Assembly: GCF_004054195.1 (NCBI RefSeq)
Contig: NZ_SBIW01000012.1
Coordinates: forward strand, 186,001 to 250,000
Source: Mucilaginibacter gilvus
GTDB lineage: Bacteria; Bacteroidota; Bacteroidia; Sphingobacteriales; Sphingobacteriaceae
Direction: 5' to 3'
DNA length: 64,000 nt
This document shows, piece after piece, positions 1 to 8,955 of this stretch (positions are counted from its first letter, which is position 1; every line of letters starts with the position of its first letter). Under the pieces are notes generated by a model. The model was not told where the DNA came from. It did no database searches and saw only the letters and a program-made list of their open reading frames with translations. The position numbers were made by a program, and so were the translations under genes.

Positions 1-2
1 GC

Positions 3-722
3 ACCAACGAGGGTAATGCAGATATGGGCGCGCACCTGTCAGACGTGCATATTGCCAGCATGGGAATAGAAAAACTGATCCCTAAACGCAAGGACCTGGG
101 CGTGTTTTTGCGCCTGCTTACGCGCAGCGCTACCGGGCAACCTATCACCACCTACAGCAGCCACTTTAAAAGGCCAAGGCCGGGGCAGGAGATGCATATT
201 GTATTGGTTGATAACGGTCGAAGCATTCAATTAGGCCGCGAAGATTTCCGCAATTCGCTCAAGTGCATCCGTTGCGGGGCCTGTATGAATACTTGCCCGG
301 TTTACCGGCGCAGCGGGGGGCATAGCTACCATACCGCCGTTGCTGGGCCCATCGGGTCTATCCTCGCACCGAACCTGGATATGAAGCAATATGCCGATCT
401 GCCCTTTGCGTCCACGCTTTGCGGATCGTGCAGTAACGTTTGCCCGGTGAAGATAGATATCCACGAGCAGCTTTATAAATGGCGGCAGGTAATTATAAAA
501 GAGGGCTACGGCGATAAAAAGAAAGCAGCAGCCATGCAGGCGATGGCTTATACGCTGTCCTCGCCAAAGATCTACCGCATAGCAGGCAAGGCCGGGCGTT
601 GGGTAATGAAACATACCCCATTTGCCGTGGGCAACCCCCTGAACCCCTGGTACAAGCAACGCGATATGCCGGATGCACCGAAGGAGTCTTTCGGGGAGTG
701 GTATAGGAAGAATAGAGAGTAG
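3..722 (+). CDS. lutB: LutB-like iron-sulfur protein, 3' part only
   Basis: This is the C-terminal part of the iron-sulfur subunit of the LutABC L-lactate oxidation complex, a cytosolic enzyme that converts lactate to pyruvate. The frame is open from the window edge and the first visible residues, TNEGNAD, match the conserved core of LutB, so the true start lies upstream. Two ferredoxin-like 4Fe-4S motifs are clear: CIRCGACMNTCP and CGSCSNVCP. The end, ending in a short basic tail, is typical for the family. lutC follows on the same strand after 150 bp, which supports a lut operon whose lutA would be upstream of the window. The family assignment is firm; lactate as substrate is inferred from the family. 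Confidence 0.88.
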   Translation, partial: TNEGNADMGAHLSDVHIASMGIEKLIPKRKDLGVFLRLLTRSATGQPITTYSSHFKRPRPGQEMHIVLVDNGRSIQLGREDFRNSLKCIRCGACMNTCPVYRRSGGHSYHTAVAGPIGSILAPNLDMKQYADLPFASTLCGSCSNVCPVKIDIHEQLYKWRQVIIKEGYGDKKKAAAMQAMAYTLSSPKIYRIAGKAGRWVMKHTPFAVGNPLNPWYKQRDMPDAPKESFGEWYRKNRE

Positions 723-805
723 TGGGTGGTGAGTAGTGAGTAGTGAATGGTGAGTGGTAAGTTGTGAGTAGTGAATGGTGAGTTGTGAGTAGTAGGTAGT
801 GAGTG
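722..805 (+). repeat. Array of 7-bp repeats between lutB and lutC
   Basis: Twelve consecutive units of seven bases follow the consensus GTGAGTA with one or two changes each (GTGAGTA, GTGAATG, GTGAGTG, GTAAGTT and so on), beginning at the lutB stop codon. The array lies in what should be an operon-internal spacer. A period of seven shifts the reading frame at every unit, so it is not coding; the long open frame on the other strand here (runs of L-T-T-H-H-S) is a by-product of the repeat. Confidence 0.85.
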
Positions 806-872
806 ATGAGAATAGAAATGCAAGAGGCAATACAGGTAAAATAAATTCGACATTGAACATTCTAAATTCGAA

Positions 873-1469
873 ATGAATAGCCGTGATAAAATATTAGCAG
901 ATGTACGCCGTAACCAGCCGCCTTTGGTGGCTGCGCCGGATATGGCTGTGTGGGAAGAGAAGGCTGCAGCTAAAGGCGCGTTGCTGGAAACTTTTGCCAC
1001 AGTCGCGGGTAACGTAGGCAGCAGGGTTGTGCTTGTTGATAGTATTGCCGAATTGAAAGCACATTTGGTGATTGCGCCGGGCGCACGGGTGTTAACCTCT
1101 ATACCCGGATTATTGGATCTTGCCAAAGATGCCGCCTTGTTTGCCAACAACGCTCCGCACGAAATGGAGAATGTAGAGCTGGCCATTCTGCAGGCCGAGT
1201 TTGGCGTTGCCGAAAACAGCGCTCTTTGGGTTACCGAAAAACAAATGGGTACCCGCGTGCTGCCCTTTATTTGCCAGCATTTAGCGTTGGTTGTTAAGTC
1301 GACAGATATTGTACCCGATATGCACGCCGCCTACCTGCGTACCCAGGGTACCGACCATGGCTTCGCTGCCTTCATTGCTGGTCCCTCAAAAACAGCCGAT
1401 ATTGAACAATCTTTGGTGCTCGGCGCACACGGACCGAGGAGTTTGGTGATATTTGTTTTGGTGAGTTAA
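873..1469 (+). CDS. lutC: LutC/YkgG family LUD-domain protein
   Basis: This 198-residue protein matches the LutC (YkgG) family with a single LUD domain, the small subunit of the LutABC lactate-oxidising complex. The N-terminal motif NSRDKILADVR is typical for the family, and the central segment FGVAENSALWVTEK corresponds to the conserved LutC region. Length is normal for LutC (about 190-240 residues). It follows lutB on the same strand, separated by the heptamer array, and is probably the last gene of the operon because the next gene has its own -7 promoter motif. Function as a lactate-utilisation subunit is inferred from the family. Confidence 0.85.
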   Translation: MNSRDKILADVRRNQPPLVAAPDMAVWEEKAAAKGALLETFATVAGNVGSRVVLVDSIAELKAHLVIAPGARVLTSIPGLLDLAKDAALFANNAPHEMENVELAILQAEFGVAENSALWVTEKQMGTRVLPFICQHLALVVKSTDIVPDMHAAYLRTQGTDHGFAAFIAGPSKTADIEQSLVLGAHGPRSLVIFVLVS

Positions 1470-1490
1470 TAAATCATAAAATGGTTTAAT

Positions 1491-1498
1491 TAACTTTG
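1491..1498 (+). promoter_or_regulatory. Candidate -7 promoter element
   Basis: The octamer TAACTTTG fits the Bacteroidota -7 consensus TAnnTTTG and sits 18 bp before the start of the lipoprotein gene at 1517. No good -33 TTG was found at the usual distance, so this is a motif-only call. Confidence 0.4.
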
Positions 1499-1516
1499 GT
1501 TACCATTTAATTAATC

Positions 1517-2281
1517 ATGCTTTCCCTTATCAAAGTCCCGAATTATAAACACTGGACATGTCTTTTTGTATCTATAGCCATCGTTTCTTCTTGTATTAGC
1601 AACGCAAATAAACCGGCCGTGACTGTGAAAGATAAATTTGTGAAACCGAGAGCCGTTGAGCGGGAAACTAAAAGAAAGGATAGTTTAAAAGCTGTCCTTA
1701 AATCAAATCTTAATTTTTTTGCAGATAGTTTGCTGGGGGGCAACCAAGCTCCCGTTCAAGCGTATATGAAGCGGTACCAACCCGACACTTGTGGGATACT
1801 TACCTATAAAAACGACCGTTTAAAAGAGAACTTTGAAGGGATTGCTACGGTGAGAAAAATAAACGGCGACAAAGGGCGCGATAGTGTAGTTGTTATTCCG
1901 CCATTTAATTATTGCGACGAGGGTGACTCTTACTTTTTTAACGACCAGAAATTGCCCAGGCTTTATACCCAATCTAATTGCTGCCATCCGAATAATTTAT
2001 TTGTTGTTGAGGATATTGATGAAGATGGTACCCGGGAAATTGGTATATTTTATTCATCGTGCACAAGTCGTTTTAAAGCATTAAATATTTATAGCCTTCA
2101 GCAAAATGAATGGGTAAAAATAGCCGAGTCTACGTTTGATATTTTCACCAAAGATCCTGGCAAAGTTAAGTTCAATACACTGGTACGAAAAATAAAAAAA
2201 GGGGAATTTAAGGTATGCAATTTCAATGATGGAAAAACTACTTGGGAAACAATAACTATGAAAGCAGTGCTGCGCCGATAA
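1517..2281 (+). CDS. Hypothetical lipoprotein
   Basis: A 254-residue protein of unknown function. The N-terminus has a hydrophobic stretch that ends in the lipobox IVSSC, so it is probably exported and lipid-anchored. A segment around residue 165 (VEDIDEDGTREIGIFYSSC) resembles the calcium-binding-like loops of VCBS/FG-GAP proteins, but there is only one such unit, so no domain is claimed. The protein is rich in lysine and aromatic residues and the gene is more AT-rich than lutC. It stands alone between lutC and the esterase gene. Confidence 0.7.
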   Translation: MLSLIKVPNYKHWTCLFVSIAIVSSCISNANKPAVTVKDKFVKPRAVERETKRKDSLKAVLKSNLNFFADSLLGGNQAPVQAYMKRYQPDTCGILTYKNDRLKENFEGIATVRKINGDKGRDSVVVIPPFNYCDEGDSYFFNDQKLPRLYTQSNCCHPNNLFVVEDIDEDGTREIGIFYSSCTSRFKALNIYSLQQNEWVKIAESTFDIFTKDPGKVKFNTLVRKIKKGEFKVCNFNDGKTTWETITMKAVLRR

Positions 2282-2404
2282 AAATAATTAATAATACAAA
2301 TAATTAGGTGAATCAACTTGCGTAATCATTTTAGCAATATGAAAAAGCCAATGATGCTCTTTATTTCACCAAATAAAAACCAATATTTGCCTAACCTTAA
2401 AATT

Positions 2405-4378
2405 ATGAAAATCCTTCGCGTCCTCCTCCTTACCACGCTTGTGGCTACCGGCTTTTGTGCCCATGCTAAAGTTATTCTGTCTTCTGCATTTTCCGATAAT
2501 ATGGTGCTGCAGCAAAAAACAAAAGCCGCTATTTGGGGCAAGGCTGAGCCGGGTAAAACGGTAAGCATTACCACTACCTGGAGCAGTAAACATTACACAG
2601 CTATAGCCGGTGCCGATGGTAAATGGAAGGTAATGCTGGCTACGCCATCTTACGGCGGTCCTTATGATATTACGGTTTCTGATGGCGAGGTCATTACACT
2701 AAAAAATATATTGATAGGCGAAGTGTGGATCTGTTCTGGGCAATCCAATATGGAGTTCCCGGTTTCGGGCTGGTCGCAAGTGGTAAATTACCAGCAGGAA
2801 CTGGCCGATGCGCAGTACCCCAATATCCGCCTTTTACAAGTGGAGCATGTGGTAAGCACCGTGCCTTTGGACGATGCCAAAATAACCGGCGGCGGCTGGC
2901 AGCCATGCACCCCGCAAACGGTGGCGCAGTTTTCGGCGGTAGCTTATTTCTTCGCCCGCAATATCTATAAAAAAACGGGTATCCCAATAGGGCTCATCCA
3001 TTCGTCATGGGGTGGCACTATTGTGGAAGCATGGACCAGCGAGAACACAGTAAAGCAACTGCCCGACCTGGCCAAAGCTTACGACAGGATGAAGACCCTT
3101 ACTAAAGAACAAAGCCAGGCCCTCTACAATACCGAATCTACAGCGTGGCAAACCAATGTAATAGCGAAGGACGGCGGCTACCAAAACGGCGTACCTGTTT
3201 GGGCCGCCCCAAGTATAGATACTGCCGGATGGAAAACTGTGCAGTTACCCGGTGCCTGGGAAACTTCCATACTGCCAGATTTTGATGGCATCGTATGGTT
3301 CCGTAAAACGATTACCATCCCCGAAAGGTGGGCCGGTAAATCGGTGCAGGTAAGTTTGGGTGCTATTGATGATGCCGATATCACTTTCTTAAACGGCGAA
3401 AAAATAGGCGAAACCAACTTTTATGCCGCGCCGCGTAATTATGTGATCCCGGCAGAAAAGGTAAAAGCGGGTGAGTTTGTACTGGCCGTACGTGCTTTTG
3501 ACACCGGCGGCGACGGCGGTTTTACCGGCAAAAAAGGCGTAATGTTTATACAAAGCGGCACCGACCGTATCCAATTAGATGGAGCATGGCAATATAAGGC
3601 AGCGGTAGATTTTAAAGGTTTCCCCTCGCCGGTATTTAATGATGGGCCAAACCGGCCATCTGTATTGTACAATGGGATGATCAATCCTTTTATCCAATAC
3701 GCGGTAAAAGGCGCTATATGGTACCAGGGCGAGGCAAATACCAACAGGGCGCAACAATACGCGGAACTGTTCCCGGCTTTAATAAACGATTGGCGCCGCG
3801 ATTGGAACAACCCAAAAATGCCTTTCTACTTTGTGCAACTGGCCAATTTTATGCCGGCGATTCCGCAACCCATGCCCTCTGCCTGGGCCGAACTGCGCGA
3901 TGTGCAATCTGTTACCCTGGCTTTGCCAAACACGGGCATGGCTGTGGCCATAGATATTGGCGAAGGCGCGGATATTCACCCCAAAAATAAACAGGAAGTT
4001 GGCCGCCGGCTGGCGCTTATCGCCCTGGCAAAAAACTACGGACAAAGCGACGTTTATACTGGCCCGGTTTACAAATCTTCTAAAATTGATGGCAGTGCAA
4101 TCAGCATAAAACTAAAACATGCCGATGGACTTAACGCCAAAGGCGGCGGTGCCCTTACGGGTTTCGCTTTAGCCGGTGCCGACCAAAAGTTTTACTGGGC
4201 CGATGCCGTAATAGATGGCGATAAAGTAACGGTAAGCAGCCCCAATGTGAAAAACCCGGTTGCTGTAAGATACGCCTGGGCCAATAACCCGGTTTGTAAC
4301 TTAGTTAACGGGGCGGGCTTGCCTGCATCACCGTTCCGTACGGATAGTTGGCAGTACAGCACTTTTGGCAAAAAGTAA
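2405..4378 (+). CDS. Secreted sialate O-acetylesterase-like SGNH hydrolase
   Basis: A secreted carbohydrate esterase of the sialate O-acetylesterase (SASA, SGNH-hydrolase) family, expected to remove acetyl groups from sugars in the periplasm. The start at 2405 is chosen because it begins a clean signal peptide (MKILRVLLLTTLVATGFCAHA); in-frame starts at 2318 (TTG) and 2339 (ATG) would place extra polar residues before it. The nucleophile motif GQSNMEF lies near residue 113, the second SGNH block reads WYQGEAN, and the catalytic Asp/His region reads DIHPKN. A beta-sandwich insert with a GH2-like segment (WFRKTITIP) sits in the middle, as is usual in bacterial members. Its 3' end meets the AraC gene tail to tail. 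Natural substrate could be acetylated xylan or another glycan rather than sialic acid. Confidence 0.88.
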   Translation: MKILRVLLLTTLVATGFCAHAKVILSSAFSDNMVLQQKTKAAIWGKAEPGKTVSITTTWSSKHYTAIAGADGKWKVMLATPSYGGPYDITVSDGEVITLKNILIGEVWICSGQSNMEFPVSGWSQVVNYQQELADAQYPNIRLLQVEHVVSTVPLDDAKITGGGWQPCTPQTVAQFSAVAYFFARNIYKKTGIPIGLIHSSWGGTIVEAWTSENTVKQLPDLAKAYDRMKTLTKEQSQALYNTESTAWQTNVIAKDGGYQNGVPVWAAPSIDTAGWKTVQLPGAWETSILPDFDGIVWFRKTITIPERWAGKSVQVSLGAIDDADITFLNGEKIGETNFYAAPRNYVIPAEKVKAGEFVLAVRAFDTGGDGGFTGKKGVMFIQSGTDRIQLDGAWQYKAAVDFKGFPSPVFNDGPNRPSVLYNGMINPFIQYAVKGAIWYQGEANTNRAQQYAELFPALINDWRRDWNNPKMPFYFVQLANFMPAIPQPMPSAWAELRDVQSVTLALPNTGMAVAIDIGEGADIHPKNKQEVGRRLALIALAKNYGQSDVYTGPVYKSSKIDGSAISIKLKHADGLNAKGGGALTGFALAGADQKFYWADAVIDGDKVTVSSPNVKNPVAVRYAWANNPVCNLVNGAGLPASPFRTDSWQYSTFGKK

Positions 4379-4381
4379 GTG

Positions 4382-5251
4382 CTACTTTTTAACGTAACAC
4401 TTCTGATAGCTTAGGGGGCTTTTTCCGGTTATCTCTTTAAAATATTTATGAAAGCTGGCAAAATTATAAAAGCCGCTTTCATAACATATTTCCTTCACGT
4501 TCATTTGGTTGTTGATGAGTAGCTTACAGGCGCTGCCCACCCTTATCTCGTTAATAAAGCGCGAGTAGGTTTTTTTGCTGCGCGATTTAAAATATTTACA
4601 AAATGAATTTGGGCTGATATTGGCAACGGCGGCTATTTCATCAAGCGTTATCTTCTTTTTGAAATTTACGATGGAGTAGTTGTAAATAGCGTTGATGCGG
4701 TCCTTCTCCGATTCCTGGAAATTGTGCGCGAAACCCAATGATGCCAATATGTTGTTCTCCCCGCCGCCGGCAATTGCAAGCAATACTTCCATCAGCAGGA
4801 TAATTTTACGCGGTCCCTCGGCAAATACCACCTGTTCTACCAGGCTGCCCACCTTATTGAGATTGGCGCCTGTTATCTGTATGCCCCGTTTAGATTTATT
4901 GAGGATGTTTTTGATCTCCTTATTTTCGGGAAGCTCCAGGAACTGGTCGCCCCAAAAATTCTCATTAAAATGCACCACGCTCACATCCGCGGTAACATCG
5001 GCATCGCCATGAAAATACACTTCGTCAAACTTCCAGTAATGCGGCAGGTTAGAACCAACCAGCACCACATCGCCGGTGTTAAACTGGGTGATGCAATCGC
5101 CTATAAATTGGGTGCCGCTGCCTTTTTTAAAGTAAACCAATTCCACTTCGGGGTGGTAGTGCCAATGGTTATTCACATTGGGCCTGGTATCGCGCCGCGC
5201 ATTGAACGACTGTACCATGGTAGTGGATACTTTTAATAATTGGGGCTTCAT
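4382..5251 (-). CDS. AraC family transcriptional regulator
   Basis: A 289-residue regulator with an N-terminal cupin-like sensing domain (HWHYHPEVELVYF, residues about 30-45) and a C-terminal pair of helix-turn-helix motifs of the AraC/XylS type (about 185-285, including ITLDEIAAVANISPNSFCKYF and the second helix pair around ESGFYNFASFHKYF). Such proteins usually bind a sugar or sugar derivative and activate transcription of nearby catabolic genes. It is divergent from the SDR-GH95 pair and convergent with the esterase gene (3-bp gap), so it is the likely regulator of this small glycan cluster. The inducer cannot be read from the sequence. Confidence 0.9.
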   Translation of the reverse strand: MKPQLLKVSTTMVQSFNARRDTRPNVNNHWHYHPEVELVYFKKGSGTQFIGDCITQFNTGDVVLVGSNLPHYWKFDEVYFHGDADVTADVSVVHFNENFWGDQFLELPENKEIKNILNKSKRGIQITGANLNKVGSLVEQVVFAEGPRKIILLMEVLLAIAGGGENNILASLGFAHNFQESEKDRINAIYNYSIVNFKKKITLDEIAAVANISPNSFCKYFKSRSKKTYSRFINEIRVGSACKLLINNQMNVKEICYESGFYNFASFHKYFKEITGKSPLSYQKCYVKK

Positions 5252-5439
5252 TGTAAGTAATTGGTTGGATGAATGTACAAAAATTCAACATTAAAGTTAC
5301 AAAACCTGCATATGTTTTTAACTAAATACAATATCGCTTAATGTTTTGATCAAAGAATAAAATGTTGGGCCTGCAACAAAGCCTATACTTGTATTGAATA
5401 ATACCAATTATACCTGCCTTACCGGCATTTTTTTCTATT

Positions 5440-6219
5440 ATGGATCTACAATTAAAGGACAAAGTAATTATTGTGACCGGCGGTGCCCGCGGTATAGGCA
5501 AAGGCATAGCTGTGCTGCTGGCAAAGGAGGGCGCTATCCCCGTTATTATCAGCCGCACCGAAGCGGAAAACCTGAAAACGGTAAACGAAATTGCAGCTGC
5601 CGGCGGTAAAGCCTTCCATTTTGTGGCCGAACTATCAAACCCCGACGCTTGCCGCCAGGCGGTTGAAAACGTAATAGCCGAATTTGGCAGAATAGACGGC
5701 CTGGTGAATAATGCCGGCGAGAACGATGGCGTGGGCCTGCAAAACGGCGGCTACGAAAAATTTATGGCTTCGCTGCATAAAAACCTGGTGCATTATTATT
5801 TAATAGCGCACCATGCTTTGCCCGAGTTGATCAGATCGCAGGGTAGTATCCTCAATATAACCTCTAAGGTGGCAGATACAGGGCAGGGCGGTACATCAGC
5901 TTATGCGGCTGCCAATGGTGGGCGCAATGCCTTGACAAGGGAATGGGCTGTGGAGCTATTGCCGCACAATATCCGCGTAAATGCCCTTGTGGTGGCCGAA
6001 TGCTATACACCGCTTTACGAGCGCTGGTTAAGCACCCTGGAAAACCCCGAAGAAAAACTCGCCTCTATTGTTGAGAATATTCCGCTTGGAAAACGGATGA
6101 CGACTGTAGAGGAAATTGCTAATACCGCGGGGTTCCTGCTGTCACCTCTTTCCAGCCATACCACCGGGCAAATAGTATATGTGGATGGCGGGTATGTACA
6201 TTTAGACAGATCAATTTAA
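5440..6219 (+). CDS. SDR family oxidoreductase, probable sugar dehydrogenase
   Basis: A 259-residue classical short-chain dehydrogenase. The nucleotide-binding loop TGGARGIG (residues 13-20) and the NNAG motif (90-93) are intact. The active-site Ser (S142) and Tyr (Y155) are at the right spacing, but the lysine expected at Tyr+4 is Asn (Y-A-A-A-N, N159); the bases at 5902-5916 leave no ambiguity. Only 19 bp separate it from the GH95 fucosidase gene, so the two are probably co-transcribed, and oxidation of released L-fucose is a reasonable guess. L-fucose dehydrogenases do belong to this superfamily. Without the lysine, activity may be altered or may rely on another residue. No downstream fucose pathway genes are present. 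Confidence 0.85.
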   Translation: MDLQLKDKVIIVTGGARGIGKGIAVLLAKEGAIPVIISRTEAENLKTVNEIAAAGGKAFHFVAELSNPDACRQAVENVIAEFGRIDGLVNNAGENDGVGLQNGGYEKFMASLHKNLVHYYLIAHHALPELIRSQGSILNITSKVADTGQGGTSAYAAANGGRNALTREWAVELLPHNIRVNALVVAECYTPLYERWLSTLENPEEKLASIVENIPLGKRMTTVEEIANTAGFLLSPLSSHTTGQIVYVDGGYVHLDRSI

Positions 6220-6238
6220 AACCTCACGATAATTACAG

Positions 6239-8503
6239 ATGAAAGCCATATCCAACCTGAACCTGAAGTTTGCTGCCTTTGTATTATGTATCGGGAGCTT
6301 GCTTATTGCAGGCAACGCTTCCGCCCAAAATTTAAAGCTATGGGACGATAAGCCTGCTAAAGACTGGATGACCGACGCTTACCCCATTGGCAACGGCCGC
6401 ATAGGGGGGATGGTTTTTGGCGGTGTTGCCAGCGAGCATATTCAGTTTAATGAGATAAGCCTTTGGACCGGCGACGAGAACGAAACCGGCGCTTACCAGG
6501 CTTTTGGCGACCTTTTTATCAACTTCCCGCTTTTTGATACCGTTACCAGCAATTACCGCCGTGAGCTGGATATCAGCAGGTCGGTTATGTGCATTGGATA
6601 CAACACCGTAGCCAAATATAGTCGCGAGTATTTTTGCAGCTTCCCCGATAAGGTAATGGTGCTGCATTATACGGCCGATAAACCCGGCGCTTATTACTCA
6701 GCGGGGATTCAATTAAAGGATGCGCATAAAGGTACAGTTACGGCTGAGGGCGCCACCTTGCAGATAAACGGCAAGCTGGACAACGGCGAAGTATATAGTG
6801 CCACCGCCAAAATTATTTTAGATGGTGGCAAACTCAGCATCGGCACCGATGGTAATGGCGGCCAGCAACTCAATATCAGCAAAGCAAACGGCTTTACCAT
6901 ATTGCTTTCGGCTGCTACCGACTACAGCAACAAACGCGAAAATAAATGGAAAGGCGAAGACCCGGCCGTAAAAGTGAAGGGTATTATCGCATCGGCATCT
7001 GCCAAAACATACCCGCAATTGTTGGCAAGGCACATTGCCGATTACCGCGCGTTATTTGGCCGCGTCTCTATAAACCTCGGCACTAAAAAAGCTGCGCAAA
7101 GCACCGTACCCACCTATCAGCAAATTCTGAATTATAAAAAAGGCGGCGATACACAGCTGGAGGCACTGCTTTTTCAATACGGGCGGTACCTGCTTATCAG
7201 TTCATCCCGCAAGGGGGGGCTGCCCGCCAATCTGCAGGGCCTTTGGAATAACAGCAATAACCCACCATGGCGCAGCGATTATCACTCCAATATCAATATC
7301 CAGATGAATTACTGGCTGGCGGAACCTACTAATTTGTCAGAATGCCATTTCCCATACCTCGATTTCATCAACAGTCAAAGGGCAGTGAAAACCGAAAGCA
7401 CCGCCAAAGAATACCCCAATACCCGCGGCTGGACGGTGCGGACAGAGAACGGCATCTTCGGCTGCTCCAGCTATTTATGGAACACGCCAGGCAGCGCCTG
7501 GTATGCACAGGCACTTTGGGAGCACTACGCTTTTACGAAAGACAAAGAATACCTTAAAAACTTCGCTTACCCTATCCTCAAAGAAATCTCGGAATTTTGG
7601 GACGACCATTTAAAGCGCCGCGATGATGGTACGCTGGTATCGCCCTTGGGCTGGTCGCCGGAGCATGGGCCAACGGAAGATGGTGTAACTTACGACCAGG
7701 AAATTGTATACGATCTGTTTACCAATTATCTATCAGCAGCGGATATATTGGGGCTGGATAAACCCTACCGCGCCCACATTGCGTCCTTAAAAGAGCACCT
7801 GCTGAAACCCAAAATTGGCAAGTGGGGCCAATTGCAGGAATGGGAAACCGACCGCGACGACCCAAAAGATACGCACCGCCATGCATCGCACCTGTTTGCC
7901 CTGCACCCGGGCAGGCAGGTCAGCGTTATCACCACACCTGACCTGGCCAAAGCGGCCAAAGTAAGTTTGTTGGCCCGTGGCGACGAATCTACGGGTTGGA
8001 GCATGGCCTGGAAGATGAACTTTTGGGCACGCCTGCAGGATGGCGACCATGCGCATACCATCCTTAATAATTTTATAACGCTTGTAGGTGGGGGAGGGGT
8101 TGATTATAACCACGGCGGGGGCATTTATGCCAACCTGTTTTGCGCGCATCCGCCGTTCCAGATAGATGGCAACTTTGGCTATACCGCCGGCGTTGCCGAA
8201 ATGCTGCTGCAAAGCCAGGCCGGAGAAATTCAACTATTACCCGCCTTGCCAAAAGCCTGGGCAGATGGCAGCGTGAAAGGCCTGCGTGCCCGCGGTAATT
8301 TCGAAATAAGCAATATGCAATGGAAGGCAGGCAAGGTGGTGAAGGTATCTATCAAATCGTTATCGGGCGGCGATTGTATTATACGAAGCGCAAATAAACT
8401 AAAGCTGGCCGGCGAAGGTAAATTTAACCGCGATGGTAGCGACGCGCAGGTAATAAACCTTAAAACCGTGGCGGGCAAAACGTACGTGTTTACCGGTATG
8501 TAA
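6239..8503 (+). CDS. GH95 family alpha-L-fucosidase, secreted
   Basis: A 754-residue secreted glycoside hydrolase of family GH95, which removes alpha-1,2-linked L-fucose (some members act on alpha-L-galactose) by an inverting mechanism. A signal peptide ending in NASAQ covers residues 1-30. The N-terminal beta-sandwich begins at DAYPIGNGRIGGMVFGG. In the (alpha/alpha)6 barrel the conserved active-site blocks are visible: NINIQMNYW near residue 350, the acid region SPEHGPTEDG near 475, and FQIDGNFGYTAGVAEMLLQS near 643. Length is close to the family norm of about 780. It forms a unit with the preceding SDR gene under likely control of the AraC regulator at 4382. The exact linkage is not determinable here. 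Confidence 0.92.
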   Translation: MKAISNLNLKFAAFVLCIGSLLIAGNASAQNLKLWDDKPAKDWMTDAYPIGNGRIGGMVFGGVASEHIQFNEISLWTGDENETGAYQAFGDLFINFPLFDTVTSNYRRELDISRSVMCIGYNTVAKYSREYFCSFPDKVMVLHYTADKPGAYYSAGIQLKDAHKGTVTAEGATLQINGKLDNGEVYSATAKIILDGGKLSIGTDGNGGQQLNISKANGFTILLSAATDYSNKRENKWKGEDPAVKVKGIIASASAKTYPQLLARHIADYRALFGRVSINLGTKKAAQSTVPTYQQILNYKKGGDTQLEALLFQYGRYLLISSSRKGGLPANLQGLWNNSNNPPWRSDYHSNINIQMNYWLAEPTNLSECHFPYLDFINSQRAVKTESTAKEYPNTRGWTVRTENGIFGCSSYLWNTPGSAWYAQALWEHYAFTKDKEYLKNFAYPILKEISEFWDDHLKRRDDGTLVSPLGWSPEHGPTEDGVTYDQEIVYDLFTNYLSAADILGLDKPYRAHIASLKEHLLKPKIGKWGQLQEWETDRDDPKDTHRHASHLFALHPGRQVSVITTPDLAKAAKVSLLARGDESTGWSMAWKMNFWARLQDGDHAHTILNNFITLVGGGGVDYNHGGGIYANLFCAHPPFQIDGNFGYTAGVAEMLLQSQAGEIQLLPALPKAWADGSVKGLRARGNFEISNMQWKAGKVVKVSIKSLSGGDCIIRSANKLKLAGEGKFNRDGSDAQVINLKTVAGKTYVFTGM

Positions 8504-8683
8504 GCGCGATATTTAAAAAAGGCTGCGGGGGAAGTCCGCCAGCCCCATAAAAGTGTAAATTATTTATAAAAAAATCCAAGTTTAAATGCCTGAAATTCAA
8601 CCCACCGCCACTCGTTACAGCTCTTTTTGACTAAGGCGGATAAACTAAATTGAAAAAAAACTTTCCATTTTTAAAAAAAACGC

Positions 8684-8691
8684 TACATTTG
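8684..8691 (+). promoter_or_regulatory. Candidate -7 promoter element of tRNA-Phe
   Basis: TACATTTG is a perfect match to the Bacteroidota -7 consensus and ends 17 bp before the tRNA-Phe gene. The -33 region (CTTTCC near 8661) is weak. Confidence 0.5.
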
Positions 8692-8708
8692 CAAACCTTA
8701 AACGGAGC

Positions 8709-8781
8709 GGTATCATAGCTCAGTCGGTAGAGCAAAGGACTGAAAATCCTTGTGTCGCTGGTTCGATCCCAGCTGATACCA
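8709..8781 (+). tRNA. tRNA-Phe (anticodon GAA)
   Basis: A complete 73-base cloverleaf: acceptor stem GGTATCA paired with TGATACC, D-arm GCTC...GAGC, anticodon stem AAGGA/TCCTT with loop CTGAAAA giving anticodon GAA, and T-arm GCTGG-TTCGATC-CCAGC. Discriminator base is A; the CCA tail is not encoded. The rest of the spacer from 8504 to 8955 shows no further gene; a GGCTG...CAGCC dyad lies near 8521-8545. Confidence 0.97.
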
Positions 8782-8955
8782 CAAAATATCCCATATGGGA
8801 TTTTAAGTCGAAAATTTATATAAGTCTTCAGCGTAAAAACTGGAGGCTTTTATTTTTACTGAGAATTTATAAAAGGTCATTACATTGTTGTTATACAAGG
8901 TGTATTGACTGTTCGTGGGAGGCCATGGGAGGCTTATGCCATTTCATCCATTACT

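Noticed and set aside
231..860. Minus-strand open frame of 209 codons with L-T-T-H-H-S repeats
   Set aside because: It covers lutB on the other strand and its repeats come from the 7-bp DNA array; no start context or family.
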